Shown here piece after piece: positions 10,812 through 22,322 of a stretch of 64,000 nucleotides of DNA. Made by a program: the position numbers and the translations under genes. Each line of letters begins with the position of its first letter. The first letter of the stretch is position 1. This DNA is from Neoscytalidium dimidiatum (Eukaryota; Ascomycota; Dothideomycetes; Botryosphaeriales; Botryosphaeriaceae). The notes beneath the pieces are model-generated. The model worked only from the letters and a program-made list of their open reading frames with translations. It was not told the DNA's origin and ran no database searches. The stretch lies in the NCBI GenBank assembly GCA_037367355.1, contig CM074696.1:62001-126000 (forward strand), in the 5' to 3' direction.

Positions 10812-12728
10812 ATGTCACCTCACGCCATCCAGCAAGCGCCAGAAACGGAGAAAATCATCTCGAGCTTCTCTCCCGCCGCCGACCTCCAAAATGCTTCACG
10901 AGGCAAGGAAGGGCTTATGGAGTCTGCCAAGTCCATCGATGGACATTCTTCGAGTACAGGTCTCGCCGTATCTTACCCTCAGTCAAAGATGAAGCTTGGA
11001 GATCGGCCTATCGACGAAGTTCGGAAGCTTCGAGTAGCGGTAATAGGCGCCGGCATAGCTGGAATTACGGCAGGAATCCTGCTGCCTGCTAAGGTCCCTG
11101 GAATCGAGCTGACGATAATCGAGAAGAACGAAGATGTTGTGAGTTTTGCCTGAGTTTCGAGGAGTATCAATTTCACTAACGGCTCGAAGGGTGGAACGTG
11201 GCTGGAGAATAAGTACGTGGGAGTGCGTTGTGATATTCCATCACATATATACCAATCAACTTTCCTTCCAAACCCCCAATGGAGTGACAAGTTTGCCGCG
11301 GGGGAAGAGATCCTAGCCTATTGGAAACATGTGGCCCGCACTTTCGACGTATATCGGTTCATCCGATTTCGAAACCGCGTGAACAGGGCTGAGTGGGACG
11401 CTGAGAATTCTAAGTGGGACCTCAACATCTTCGACACTCGTTCGAACAAATCCTTCAAAGAGTCATACGATGTTGTTCTGACAGCAATCGGACGATTCAA
11501 TGCGTGGAGACTGCCAGAATATCCGGGAACGGAAGAATTCCAGGGTTACTTAACACATTCTGCGAACTGGGACCCGTCTTTTAACCCTTCTGGGAAACGG
11601 GTCGCCGTTATTGGTAATGGGGCCAGTGGGATACAGCTTGTTCCCGGTATTCAGAAGGTGGCTGCTCGTCTGGACCACTACGCCCGGAGCCGGACGTGGA
11701 TTGCTGGGTCATTCGCTGGAGATGAGCGAACTGTCGAACCGCAGCCTTTCACCCCGGAGGAGTTGGAAGCATTCAAAGATCCTCAAAAATATCTCGATTT
11801 TCGAAAAAAGGTCGAAGGAAAGCACTGGAGAACTATCAAGGGCCAAGACAGGAATTCAAAAGAACTAGCCGATATGAGAACGAACTTTGTCGAAACCATG
11901 CGGCGAAGGCTCCAAAAGAAGCCAGAGTTACTGGAGAGAATGATCCCTGACTTTGCACCAAACTGTAGGCGCCTCACGCCTGGTCCGGGCTATCTTGAAG
12001 CGCTTTGCGAAGACAATGTCGACTTCATTCAAGATCGGATCCGCCGCCTGACCAAGACAGGCATTGAGACCGAGGACGGCACCGTCCGCGAGGTGGATGC
12101 TGTCATCTGCGCCACGGGGTTCAACATCGATTTTGCCCCACCGTTCCCCATTGTCGCATTCGGCAAGGATCTCAACAAGGCTTGGAAACCTGGTGGACAA
12201 GACGGCTTCCCCAAAACTTACCTTGGCCTGGCCGCTCCCGGAATCCCAAACCTGCTTTTCATCGGCGGCCCTCATGCGGCCGGTGCTTCAGGAACGCAGA
12301 GTCATTCTATCGAAACCCAGATTTCCTACCACGCCAAAGTCCTTCGGAAAATTTCTGGCCAAGGCATTAAGACCATGTCTCCTTCCTTAAAAGCTGTGGA
12401 CGACTTTATCGACTACGCCGATGCTTACTTCCCCACCACCCCACTGACAGATCACTGCAGCTCTTGGGCGAATGGAGGAAAGCCCGGAAATCGCATCCAC
12501 GGCGCTTGGCCAGGAAGTGCAGCACACATGGTGCTCGTACGCCGCGATCCTCGCTGGGAGGATTGGGAGTACGAGTATCTGACGCCGTCAGGAAACCGCT
12601 TCGCCTACTTGGGAAATGGAAGGACGCTCAAGGAGGCGGATCCTGAGTCTGACATGACACCATACCTGAAATTGCCTTCAGAGATTGACTTCAGAGACAT
12701 TCATGAGAGTTGGTGGAATTGGCCGTGA
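10812..12728 (+). CDS. Baeyer-Villiger-type flavin monooxygenase (class B)
   Basis: Two exons, 10812-11138 and 11190-12728, give 621 residues. An N-terminal Rossmann motif (VAVIGAGIAGITAGILL, residues about 75-92) binds FAD. GGTWLENKY follows just after the intron, and the BVMO fingerprint appears as FQGYLTHSANWD. The second dinucleotide motif VIGNGASGIQLVP binds NADPH, and ATGFN closes the FAD domain. Such enzymes insert oxygen into ketones to form esters or lactones, or oxidise heteroatoms. An extended N-terminus of about 70 residues before the first Rossmann motif is common in fungal members. The frame is intact, in contrast to the transporter upstream. The natural substrate is not shown; the oxidative neighbours suggest a catabolic role. 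Confidence 0.92.
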
Positions 12729-13280
12729 GGAGATGGCACGGTAAGAGAATCGGAGTAGTGGCAGGGTGAATAGCTTACGTGGAGCTTCAAAGAGTGAAGG
12801 AAAATCGAGATGGTTCCATTGCCAAGAATGCGTCGAAACATACCAGACAGGTGAAATTTTAATATCACTCAAGGACAGACTTCTTCAGCAAACTCTGTGG
12901 TTCCCTGTGTGCGGCACGCGTTAGAAGTGCCATTTCAAGAGTTTGAGATTAGCTAAAAGTGAATTGTCATGGGATGAGTTAAAGCAGTGAGTAACATGTA
13001 GGGCTACGCCGAGCTTCACCATGCATAAACGCTCTCGGCATCTTGAAGTGTAAAACGCTCACTGATATAGCTTTCTGGCAACGTTAGATTCGTAGTTGGT
13101 GAAACAGACGGTTATTATCTCAAAAACCAGTGATCCAAAGATGATTTATGACACGGCCGAGAGAGCCCAGGGTCAGCAACGTTCTTCAAATCGCACTTTC
13201 TGACGCGTGAAGAATGCTTTGCTGATTTCGCTTTGTTGTGAGCAGAGCGAGGGAAATTGAAATATGTTATTTACCCGAAA
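12729..13280. other. Convergent intergenic stretch, no gene seen
   Basis: 3' flanks of the BVMO and the aldo/keto reductase. No coding, repeat or RNA signal recognised. Confidence 0.5.
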
Positions 13281-14472
13281 CTAATTACTTGAGGGAAGGA
13301 TTGGTTGAATATCTTTGACGTAGTCAAATCCAGCGCGATTGTTTGAAATAACAATATCTTCAGGCCCTCTGGTGACTTTGTTGGTTCTTGTCAGAAAGTT
13401 ATGTGGGAAGCCAACATCGAAAGGATACGCCGACTCGATCTCCTCAATGTCAGTCTCTGTTAGCCTCAGTGACAAAGCTTCAATGTTGCCTCGGAGATGC
13501 TCCACTGTCCTCCCACCGATAATTGGAAAAACATAAGTAGCTTTGTGAAGGACATAGGCAAGAGCCACAGAGGTAATCAGTGAGCCTTTGCGTTGAGCGA
13601 CTCTGTCCAGAACTTCTGAAACTTGGCCTTCACGACCCGTGTTCAGAGATGGCATGTTACGACCACCCTCTTTCACAGAGCCTTTCGGGCGAAAAAGCCC
13701 CCTCCCAAGCGTTCCCCAAGGTGCAATAGCCATGCCCTCTTCTCTGCACATGGGAATGATCTCGCGTTCGAAATCACGGTCGGCAGCAGACCAGCGGCCC
13801 TGGTAAACTGAGAACTGCCTTAACCCATGCTGTCGGGCGTAGTCGTTGCACTTGACAACTATCCAAGCAGGAGTATCAGAGACCCCCAGGAAAAGAACCT
13901 TCCCGCTGGCGACCAGGTAGTTGAGTGATTGCATGATCTCTGGAATGCTGGCAGTCATGTCCCAGAAATGAACATAGATAATGTCCACATAAGACGTCTG
14001 CAGCCTCTCCAAGCTTGCATTGATCGAGAGATAGAGACTCTTGGCGCCATTACCCCCAAAGTTGGATTGCTGGCGATGGGGCTGGCTTTTTTGGAAGGCG
14101 CTGGTGTACTTTGTGGCGATCACAAACTCATCCCGACGGTCTGTCTCCCGAAGCCAGTCGCCAATCCATCGCTCGGACTCTCCTTGCTGATAACTCGATG
14201 CGCTATGAAATTACTATCAGATTGGCATCCCCCTGAAGGAAATGACAGTCAAAAAGCTATTGGCCTTGATGGACTCACGTGTCGATAAAGTTCCCCCCTT
14301 GCTCGTAGAAATAGTCGAGCATCTCAAAAGCAGTTTCCTTACTGCACTCTCCCAGCGACTTTGTCATGGTTCCTCCAAAGTTCATCGCTCCCAGACACAG
14401 CGGACTGACAAAGACGCCGGCACTGGGCGTCAATAGACGATGACGCTTGAGTAAAACCTCATTTGATGCCAT
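13281..14472 (-). CDS. Aldo/keto reductase (aryl-alcohol dehydrogenase / norsolorinic acid reductase-like)
   Basis: Exons 14472-14279 and 14202-13281 join to 371 residues. The start at MASNEVLLKRHRLL was preferred to an ATG at 14520, because SPLCLGAMNFG then falls at the usual distance. The NADPH-dependent AKR barrel shows GGNFIDTASSY (catalytic Asp and Tyr), FVIATKY (Lys) and YVDIIYVHFWD (His). FPIIGGRTVEHLRGNI is the C-terminal cofactor-binding loop. The group reduces aromatic aldehydes and ketones, and fungal members sit in both catabolic and secondary-metabolite clusters. The gene is divergent from the TauD dioxygenase with about 700 bases between. The frame is intact. Confidence 0.9.
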
Positions 14473-15178
14473 ATTCAGCCAGGTTTCAACCTTGTTGACG
14501 AAAACGATGACAAAGCCCATGGATATCGATCCACTACCATTTATTGATCCTACCAAAACTCACTCGCTCGGACAAAAGACAGATAAAGCCCGGTAACGCC
14601 GTCAATTAGTAAAACATCCACCATGCCGTGATAGATGGAAGCAGTGGCGACATGTTGGAGTGCGGAGGCAGAGCTCGTGGAGACGTATCTAGGAAGAACC
14701 GCCCGGCAGCGCGAATAAATAACAGTCGACTTTGTTAGGCATAGACCGGGCGCGAGCGGGACGCTGGATCAGGCTTGAAAGTCCGTCCGACGGGCATTAT
14801 TTCCTTCATAGGAACGCAACGGGAATTTTACTACGCTGCCGAAGTTCCCTCACATGTCGAAATCTACCTCCATGCTCCAATCGTAATCTCCGTTCCGCTG
14901 CTACGAGGCTCGATTGCGCAAAAGAGCGGAGACTTCAGTCGGTGACCTTGGTGAGGGCGCACAGCCCGAGGCGGCCAGCAACCCAAGCCTGGGTGGCGTG
15001 GATGCATGCGAAGCACGACACGACGTTCCGTTGTTTCGGCAAAGAAAAGTGGCGCAACGATACCGCCCAACACAAGCACGTCAAGACATGTTTTCAAGCC
15101 TATAAACTGGAATGTCTTAACCCCGTACCTGCTCATTAAATGTGTTCAAAACGTTGTGAACTCGACATTATCTACATT
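14473..15178. promoter_or_regulatory. Divergent intergenic region between aldo/keto reductase and TauD-type dioxygenase
   Basis: About 700 bases between two diverging genes, so both promoters lie here. Open frames inside are short and without domains. No specific operator identified. Confidence 0.4.
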
Positions 15179-16599
15179 ATGTCACCAGCCGCTTCCATCA
15201 CAGTTACTCCGACTGAACGAGCTTCTTTCGGGCCGTACAAGGCTTTTCAAGTGCATAAAATTGACCGTGAGACGGATCTCAATGGCTCAGACGGATTCGA
15301 GCCGGCTTCGTTCCCGCACTACCTTCCCACTTGGGACAATGAGAATGGCGTCAGGTGCGTCGATACGGCTGCGGGGTTTGAGGATTTGGGACCGACCCAT
15401 TGCGTGGATAAAACAACATTAGAGGTTATACCACGCTGTCCGGGGTTTGCGGCTGATTGAAGAATAAATGCAAGCAGATACGAGCCTCTTCAACCATTTA
15501 AACACCACGAGCGCGCCAGAGATGCCGATTCCTCGTTCTCGTCCTTGTTCTCTAAAGGGAGCGTTGTTGAAGACATTACCGCCTCCATCGGAGCCGAAGT
15601 TCATGGCATTCAACTCTCTCAGTTGACAAATAAGGCTAAGGATGAGCTCGCTCTCTTTGTAGCTCAGAAGAAAGTGGTTACTTTCCGCGACCAGGTCCGT
15701 ATAGCAAGCGGGGTTGCGGTTCCTAGAGAAAGCCTCAACTGACAAATCATGATCTGAGATCTCTTGCAGGACTTTGCAACCCTGCCAACCGAGAAAGCAG
15801 TCGAGTTTGCTAGCTACTTTGGCCCACTGCATATTCATCCTACCAGTGGTGCACCTGAAGGGCATCCAGAGGTTCACTTGGTGCATATCGGCGCCAACGA
15901 CCAATCATTCGAGGGCCTCACTACTAGCGCTCGAATCAACTCCCTCGCACGGCATAGCGATGTGACTTACGAGCAACAGCCACCAGGTACAACTTTTCTC
16001 TATGCTCTGGACATCCCGGCGACCGGCGGTGATACCCTGTTTGCGAATCAAGTCAAAGCATACGAGCGCCTCTCCCCCGCCTTCCGCCAGCGGCTCGATG
16101 GTCTCGAGGCAGTTCACTCGGGCTTTGAGCAGGCATCCGCAGCCCAACAGAAAGGGTCCTTCGTGCGTCGCGCACCTGTTCAGTCGGTGAATTTCCAACC
16201 ACAGCTTCGATGATAGAGACATATCTCGCTGATGATGTTTCAAGGTTCATCCAGTCGTGCGTACACATCCGGCAACTGGTGAGAAGGCTTTGTTTGTCAA
16301 TCCGCAATTCACGAGGTATATTGTTGGCTACAAGAAAGAAGAGAGCGACTATCTTCTCAAGTGCCTGTATGATCACATCGCGCTCTCCCAGGACCTTCAA
16401 GCCAGAGTTCGGTGGAGGCCCGGTACCGTTGTAGTATGGGATAACCGTGTCACCAGTCACAGTGGCCTGTTCGATTGGGAGAGCGGGGAAAGGCGCCGTA
16501 AGTCTCGCCTAGTCGCACAGGGCGTGTAGATGTACCACTGACCAAGCTACTTCACCAGATCTTGCCCGACTCGCTCCCCAAGCGGAAAAGCCGTACTAG
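15179..16599 (+). CDS. TauD/TfdA-family Fe(II)/2-oxoglutarate dioxygenase (sulfonate dioxygenase-like)
   Basis: Five exons (15179-15354, 15478-15694, 15770-16186, 16245-16497, 16559-16599) join in frame to 367 residues. Family marks are IGAEVHGIQLSQL, VVTFRDQDFATL and FGPLHIHPTSG. ARHSDVTYEQQPP supplies the first iron ligand His and the Asp (HxD), NRVTSHSGLFDW the distal His, and RRHLARLAPQAE the arginine that binds 2-oxoglutarate. The last exon is only 41 bases but restores the classic C-terminus. Enzymes of this family hydroxylate taurine, other alkylsulfonates or aryloxyacids and release sulfite or the side chain. With the luciferase-like monooxygenase and a Dal5-type permease nearby, a role in organosulfur or xenobiotic use is a reasonable inference, not shown. 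An in-frame ATG at 15140 is an alternative start. Confidence 0.92.
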
Positions 16600-17229
16600 T
16601 GAAACAGCATCATGCCTTTCGTTATCAGAAGCTGAGAATTTTGTTGATTCGGATCATGAGTTCCAAGCCCTACTGCCGCGGCGGGGTGGTACTTTGTGTT
16701 TATCGTGTAAGCTTTTACACTTGAGAGGCGCGGGCTTCGTGCTCTGAGCGGTAGCTCATTACTATAGCGCCATGTAGCCAACGGGAGTTACATTACGAAT
16801 TTGTGTCATTTTTCAAGATTTTTGATGAAATCCGCGCTTGATCGGTCGAAATTGATAAATAAATGACTTGATTGTTTGGCTTTTGAGGAGCTTCTTGGTT
16901 CCTTCTTTGTCCGCCGCGTAAAATCTGATAAATAAAGGGAGCTTTTAGTATCTGAGCCAGGGTAATGGGGCTAGCACTGGCAGAATCTCACTGGTGCGTA
17001 TGTTAAGTAGTAATGAAGTAATGATAAGAGCCATGGACGTACCATATAGCCTGACCGTAGGGACTGGTCAGCAGGACACCATTACCAACCATCGATCATA
17101 TGAACTTTACCATATCAACAGCTACGGTGTAACACTGAGGACATTCACCTTTGTAAAGTGAAGAGGTCCGACCATTGCTCGTTGATGTCCGGCCAGTAGA
17201 CGCTGTCCATGCCCACGGCCGAAGTGGGT
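16600..17229. other. Convergent intergenic stretch, no gene seen
   Basis: 3' flanks of the dioxygenase and of the transcription factor. No coding or RNA signal recognised. Confidence 0.45.
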
Positions 17230-17895
17230 TCAGGCGAGCCGTTGGCCAACGAGTTGGTTGTAGTCCATGAATGACCAGAGCAATTCCTCATCCGCTGGCG
17301 AGAGATTGATGCTCTCGCCTATATTTACCAGCGGATGGAACCTGTACGCCATCTCAGAGAGCTGCGTGAGCGAAGCCGCCTGCGAAACAATATCAAGTCA
17401 ACCACTCGTCAAAGATCAGGAATGAGAACTTATAGAACTTACCAGCAATGACGCACTCTTCCACGATCGCCCCAGCTCATCTAGGAAAGCCACGTTCACA
17501 CACAACAAACGACACGCCTCTTCAGCCCTGTCAGCTTTACCCCCGGTCCCCCCCAGCTTTGGCGCCCCCACCGGTATACAGGCTCAGCACATACCCGGCG
17601 ACCATCGCGCAGTACCCGTAGAACGATGCCCGCACGGCGTACCCAGCATCGCGCGCCACACTCAACGTCTCGGTCAGGTGTTTTGCGTGGCTGTACGCCG
17701 TGTCCAGGCTGCGTGAGAGCAGGCTGGACGGATACACCATGGATGGTGACAATAAGGGTGACGAGTTGCTGCCATGCTGCTGTTGCAAATGCTTGTCAGC
17801 CTTCCTGCGGAGCAGGAAAGGGTGGTAGAGGATGCAGTAGGACAAGTGGAATAGGGTGCGGGCGAAGATGGTGAGGACGGCACTGTGGTGGTCGA

Positions 17896-17926
<31 letters not shown>

Positions 17927-19221
17927 TCTGCCGCCGCCACTTCCCCCTCCACATCTGGAAGAAACCGTAGTCAACGGTGATTGCGGGACAGTGTGCTCAG
18001 TGAGCACGTCCAAAATCGGCCGGTGCATCTGCAGTGACGTCTCCAGATGTATCAGGTCTGACTCGATAACGGCCAGCTCCGAGCGCGGGTCCCATGGCGG
18101 CTGTGCTGGATTGCCGAAGCCCTCGGACGCCTGCAGCATGTACTGCGCTGCCCGGCTCAACACGTAGGATACGATGACGACCTGGGCATACGGCGGCTGC
18201 GGCCTCCCGGCGATGGCGACCCGCCGGCCCATGAAGCTCCCGAGCGTCACGTTGGCCTCGGCTTCCCCCGCGCGCCAGGAGCCCTCGCTCTGCGGCAGCT
18301 GCAGCCGGCACGACACCTCGAGGATCGAGCAGGGCAGGTCGCGGCCGCACGAAGCTAGTCGGTCCAGCAGGAAGATGGACCAGAAGACACGCCGCCGCTC
18401 CTCTTGCTGCTCCGGCAGCAGATGCGTGGGCGGCTGCAGCATCAGGCGCAGGTCCTGCGCGATGCGGATGGCCACGCCGATCTTGACCCAGGCCGAACCG
18501 TGGCGGCTTCGGCCAGCTGTTAGGCACGGTGACACAATGTCAGACAGGATAGCTGGTGAGGGGTAGAAGGACGACGGAACATACCTGTGTAGTCGAAGAT
18601 GGCGAGCAGCGTGATGCTCTGCACGGTGGAGACGTCGGCGACCTCGTGCGCGGAGAACTCGGTCGAGACGATGCTACGCCAGGCCGCGTTCGCGAACCGG
18701 ACCGCGGACTCGTCCCGATCGTCGCCCCAGAAAGGGTCCTGCGAGAAGCGCAGCGCGGTGGCGATGACGGCGCAGAGAGGGTGGTGCGGGATTTCGGAGC
18801 AGACGAGCTTGCGCCGGAAGGTCCACTCGTGGAAGAACGAGTAGGGCTGATTGTGGCAGTGGTGGAAGTATGCGTCGGCTATTTCCTGGATGACGGTTGC
18901 CGGGAGCGTGCTGGGTTGTTCGACTTGCTCTTCTATCAGATGCGACGGGTGGGCTGAAGCTATGCTGGGATTGTCTTGTAAGTTCATGGTGCGGTCGGAC
19001 GGCGAAATGACTGAACCACTGTTTGTTTGAGTTAAGTTGCGTCCATTGGTGGCTTCATGGCTCTTGCAAGAGGATAAGAGGTTGGATATTTGGTCCTGCC
19101 TCTCGGCAACACTTCCCATTCGTAAGCAATCTAACCGATGAGTTGGATGGCAGCTGTGTGAAAAGCCGTACAACTGAATATGATTCTGAAGCTCCTGCAG
19201 TTTCTCGCTAAGCCCACTAAT
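17230..19221 (-). CDS. Fungal-specific transcription factor (Fungal_trans), truncated and probably frame-broken
   Basis: Visible exons are 19221-18585, 18516-17443 and 17379-17230. After a linker with coiled-coil character (LSEKLQELQNHIQLY) comes the middle regulatory domain: FFHEWTFRRKLV, CAVIATALRFS, SITLLAIFDYT, AWVKIGVAIRIAQDLRL and RRRVFWSIFLLDRL. A poly-serine run is encoded by a CTG/CAG repeat at about 17898-17926. No Zn2Cys6 cluster could be found upstream of the linker as far as the next gene, so the DNA-binding domain seems missing. The main frame ends at 17537, just after a G7 tract (17548-17554). One G fewer would restore a C-terminus (VAFLDELGRSWKSA, then LLWSFMDYNQ). A 52-base intron with a poor GTGGGG donor is an alternative. 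First in-frame ATG is 19119. Likely the former regulator of the surrounding catabolic genes. Confidence 0.75.
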
Positions 19222-19826
19222 CTATGGAGAACATTAATCTTAAAAAGTGAGAAACTGCCTGAAAATCAAGTTTTGGTACTTTTCAGACGAACCATCTCAG
19301 GCCTGATCGTATTAATCTCTCTTTGGTGCAATATGTTGGCCGTGGATTGGTCTTCATGGATGCACTCTGTTTGTTGTAGTGAACTCTAATTGTTACTGAG
19401 TCCGCACTGTTTGAAGATGGCTTCTTACCGCTTGAAAGCCTCCTGTAGCTGCACTGTGACCCTTAAAGAGCTGTTCACAATAAAGCATGGGCCTTAGTGG
19501 TTAGGGATTCTTAGAGGTAAATCAAGGTTGTCTACGGTAGTTCAATTGTAGTAATACGCTACCTATTGCGTGCTTTATTCTGCGTACTGCGTATTGCGTA
19601 CTGCGCGTTGCGTACTGCGTATTGCGTACTGCGTATTGCGTACTGCGCGTTGCGTACTGCGCATTGCGTACTGCGTATTGCGTATTACGTATTACGAACT
19701 CTACGTCCCGGTATAGTGGGTTATGTTAGCGTACGACGCATGATAATTATTTGATTGCATTACCGAGCTTCCACTACGACGGACCAAAATGTGCTAGTGA
19801 TCTCGACCGAATGCGTTTGCGAAGAT
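19222..19826. other. Gap between two regulators, contains a 7-bp minisatellite
   Basis: No zinc-cluster exon was found here although the downstream regulator lacks one. The only clear structure is the 7-bp repeat array listed separately. Confidence 0.5.
19582..19696. repeat. 7-bp minisatellite, units GCGTACT / GCGTATT and variants
   Basis: About 16 consecutive 7-base units read GCGTACT, GCGTATT, GCGCGTT or GCGCATT, alternating GCGTACT with one of the others, and ending in ACGTATT. Alternation makes a 14-base higher-order period. It lies immediately upstream of the truncated regulator. Confidence 0.9.
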
Positions 19827-21067
19827 TTACGCAGGTTTCATTTTTAGCTTATGCAGCCATGGCTCCAGAGCTGACGGAACCGTTCCTTCGACCGCCTCCA
19901 GTAATAGCTCATGCCATTTATCAAGCCACCACAGCCTTGCATAATCACGTATCATAGCTGTGAAGTGCAGAAAAATAATCATCGCGACCGGCTCCCGCGC
20001 GGTGACCGCCGTGAAAAAGGAGTCCTGGACAGCTGTCGCCCAGCCAAAAATCGAACAGACGGAGACGTCCTCTTTCCGCCGCACCTTCATATCGTTGTCG
20101 ATACGGTGAAGGTTGTCAATTGCTTCCATATACGCTGTGGTTCCATGACCCAAGCGTGCTACGAGATTCTTTAGGCCCAACGTGTCGCCAGAGAGGCAGA
20201 CGCTCTCTTTGCTCATATTATTCAGCAAGAGAGGGGCCACGCTCGAGGCCAGAAGAGTTCTTTGAAACCGCTGCAGAATTGTGTTCGCTCCCTTAATCAA
20301 GCGCAGGCAGGAGGCCATCTCGGCGACGGGGTCAGGCGCACCTCGCATCTGGCCGGCGGCGAGGCCGTGGGTCACCAACAGGCAGGCAAAGACAAACGCA
20401 GCGAAGGAGGTCCCTTCGTCCAATCCGGAATCGAGAAGGGTGCGAAACTCGGCGAGGGCGAGATTGAGATTGCGTGATGAACTTTCAAGCCAAGCCTTGT
20501 CCTCGGTTGTCGCAAGGTGCAGGGCCGAGATTGCTAGGAGCCCGCGCAGAACGAATTGATGTTGGAAGCCGATGCGAATGGTTTCGTGCTGCCACAGATC
20601 GTGCTGCCCGGGGATAAGGTCCATTGTCGCAAAAGTTTTTGCCGAATAATGATGTAAGAGTTGCATATCTCTTGCAGTGAAAGTTGCCATCCGTGAGTCT
20701 GCTGGAGAGGGAAGTAGCCTGCTGGAAAGGTCTTGGAGCCTCTGTGAATACATGATTGAGAGCTGTTGATGTTTGGAAACAGCCGGCAACGTGGCACTTT
20801 CGCTGCTAGCGCGCACGATCTGTGGCCATGAGCAATCGACCCCAAGCCGCTTGCACCCTGAGCATTGAGGGTAAATTTCATCGCACTAGAAGATTTGAAG
20901 TCACCGGTCAGCCAAATCTTAAACCCGCCCGGTACGCAGTACGCAATGCATGACGCAACGCACGGCGTGACGCACCCCACTGTGAGCTGTCTACAAACCT
21001 TTCGATGACGCCTTTTACACTCGAAGCAGCCTTTCCTGGACTTGCTATGTGGTCTTCGCGAAGCCAT
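19827..21067 (-). CDS. Zn2Cys6 transcription factor (UPC2-like C6 regulator)
   Basis: Exons 21067-20999 and 20885-19827 encode 375 residues. The intron falls inside the zinc cluster. Joined, it reads C-x2-C-x6-C-x6-C-x2-C-x6-C (GCFECKRRHRK then CDEIYPQCSGCKRLGVDC), exactly the canonical spacing. The rest matches the fungal sterol-uptake-regulator-like group: DMQLLHHYSAKT, WQHETIRIGFQHQF, LRGLLAISALHLA and FVFACLLVTHGLA. This type usually controls one nearby gene set; the flanking NmrA-like reductase and the catabolic block are candidate targets. The 113-base intron contains 7-bp repeat units like those of the nearby minisatellite but inverted. Start ATG at 21067 was chosen over upstream non-ATG codons. 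Confidence 0.88.
20930..20975 (-). repeat. Inverted relative of the 7-bp minisatellite inside an intron
   Basis: Read on the minus strand, the regulator's intron contains GCGTCAT, GCGTACT and GCGTACC units, matching the array about 1.3 kb away, which reads that way on the plus strand. Confidence 0.7.
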
Positions 21068-21342
21068 GACCGGACCAACGGAGCTGCGGATCCTTCTTTG
21101 CACAGATCCGCATTCACTTGAATGAAAGTGTTCGGCTGCAGCCGCAATGAAGTCGCAGGTTTAAGTAGCGCGTACGTACGAGAAGAAGCGGATCACGTGT
21201 AGTCTAAGGCTAAGCTTCTCGCCATAGCGGAGTGCGTGCTTTCATTGGATGGTCGGATCGGTTTATCACCGACGCCGCCGTTTTCGTCGCTTATGTACGA
21301 AGGGAGTCTACCAGGCGATCAGGCCCTTTCCAAACTAGTTCC

Positions 21343-22322
21343 TCAGCCATCGATCTTCTCCCAAGCAGACTTGTTCTTTTGCACAAAGGCGTCGAAGCTC
21401 AGAGGAGAGTTCCCTGTTACTTTTTCCACATCGTTGGCCACTTTCTCCTCAACTCCTGTTGCTGCCATGGTCTCAAGTGAAGCGATGAGCTCAGCGACCG
21501 GTTGGGCTACGCCTGCCTTCAGCAGCGCATCTTTCCTTTGCTCCCTTGTGAGCTTCACGTTCTCGATATGCCGGCCAATACCACGGCTGAGCTTCTCTGC
21601 AACCTGGCCGACGCTGTGTCAGTATATCTGAAGCGATATCCAAGTTTCTGTGAATGTACCTGGTCGTGGGTCAGGAGCTCAGGGCCTAAGATCCGGTAGT
21701 CCGTATTGTGCGGTTTCTCGTCGATGAGAGCGCGGAAAGCGACGGATGCGATGTCCTCGGCACTGCAGAATGGGATACGCCCGTCTCCGCAGGCTGTGTA
21801 AATCTTGCCCTGCTGGTTGATGGATGCCTGGTGCCAGCCTTCGGAGAAGTTTTCTGTTTGGCAGCTAGGTCAATCGATTATCAAAACACCGTCAAATTAA
21901 CTAGCGAACATACCCATGAACCAGGATGGCCGAAGCACAGTGTAATCGCAACCAATTTCCAGCATATGCAGCCACACCTTTCCAACATGGCGGTTCCCAG
22001 GCTCTGCCGTACCGCCGGCCAGGAGAACGAATCTCTTTACGCCATGTTCCTTGACAGCGTAGTCAATAAAGGCATTCATGGGAACGGAGGGCTCATCGAT
22101 CTCGGGGGCGACCAAATAAATCGCAGAAATGCCTCTTTCCACTTCGAAGGGATTTTTGAAGGTCGAGTAATCGAGCCAGTCGAACTTGACGGCTCTCATC
22201 CCGGCCGTGGCTGCAGAAGCTCCTTTCCGGCTGGCGACAAGGAAAGCGAGGTTTGCATCCTGCAAGAGACGCGCGATGCGGATGGAAGTCTTGCCAGTAC
22301 CACCAGTGAGAATGATTGCCAT
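21343..22322 (-). CDS. NmrA-like NAD(P)-dependent reductase (festuclavine/agroclavine dehydrogenase-like)
   Basis: Exons 22322-21914, 21853-21660 and 21603-21343 join to 287 residues, the usual size for this family. The start MAIILTGGTGKTSIRIARLL is a GGxGxT-type NAD(P)-binding motif. It is followed by KFDWLDYSTF, GISAIYLVAPE, PMNAFIDYA, KRFVLLAGG and RPSWFMG, the pattern shared by ergot-pathway EasG/FgaFS and many uncharacterised fungal reductases. FSEGWHQASI and GDGRIPFCSAEDIA follow in exon 2. No other ergot-alkaloid gene (prenyltransferase, EasE, EasC) is visible in the window, so an ergot role is not implied; a general imine or quinone reductase is as likely. The tail is Lys/Glu rich. 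The frame is intact. Confidence 0.85.

Noticed and set aside
16740..16800. tRNA-like D-arm string (GAGCGGTAGCTCA)
   Set aside because: No matching acceptor stem, anticodon arm or T-arm could be built around it.
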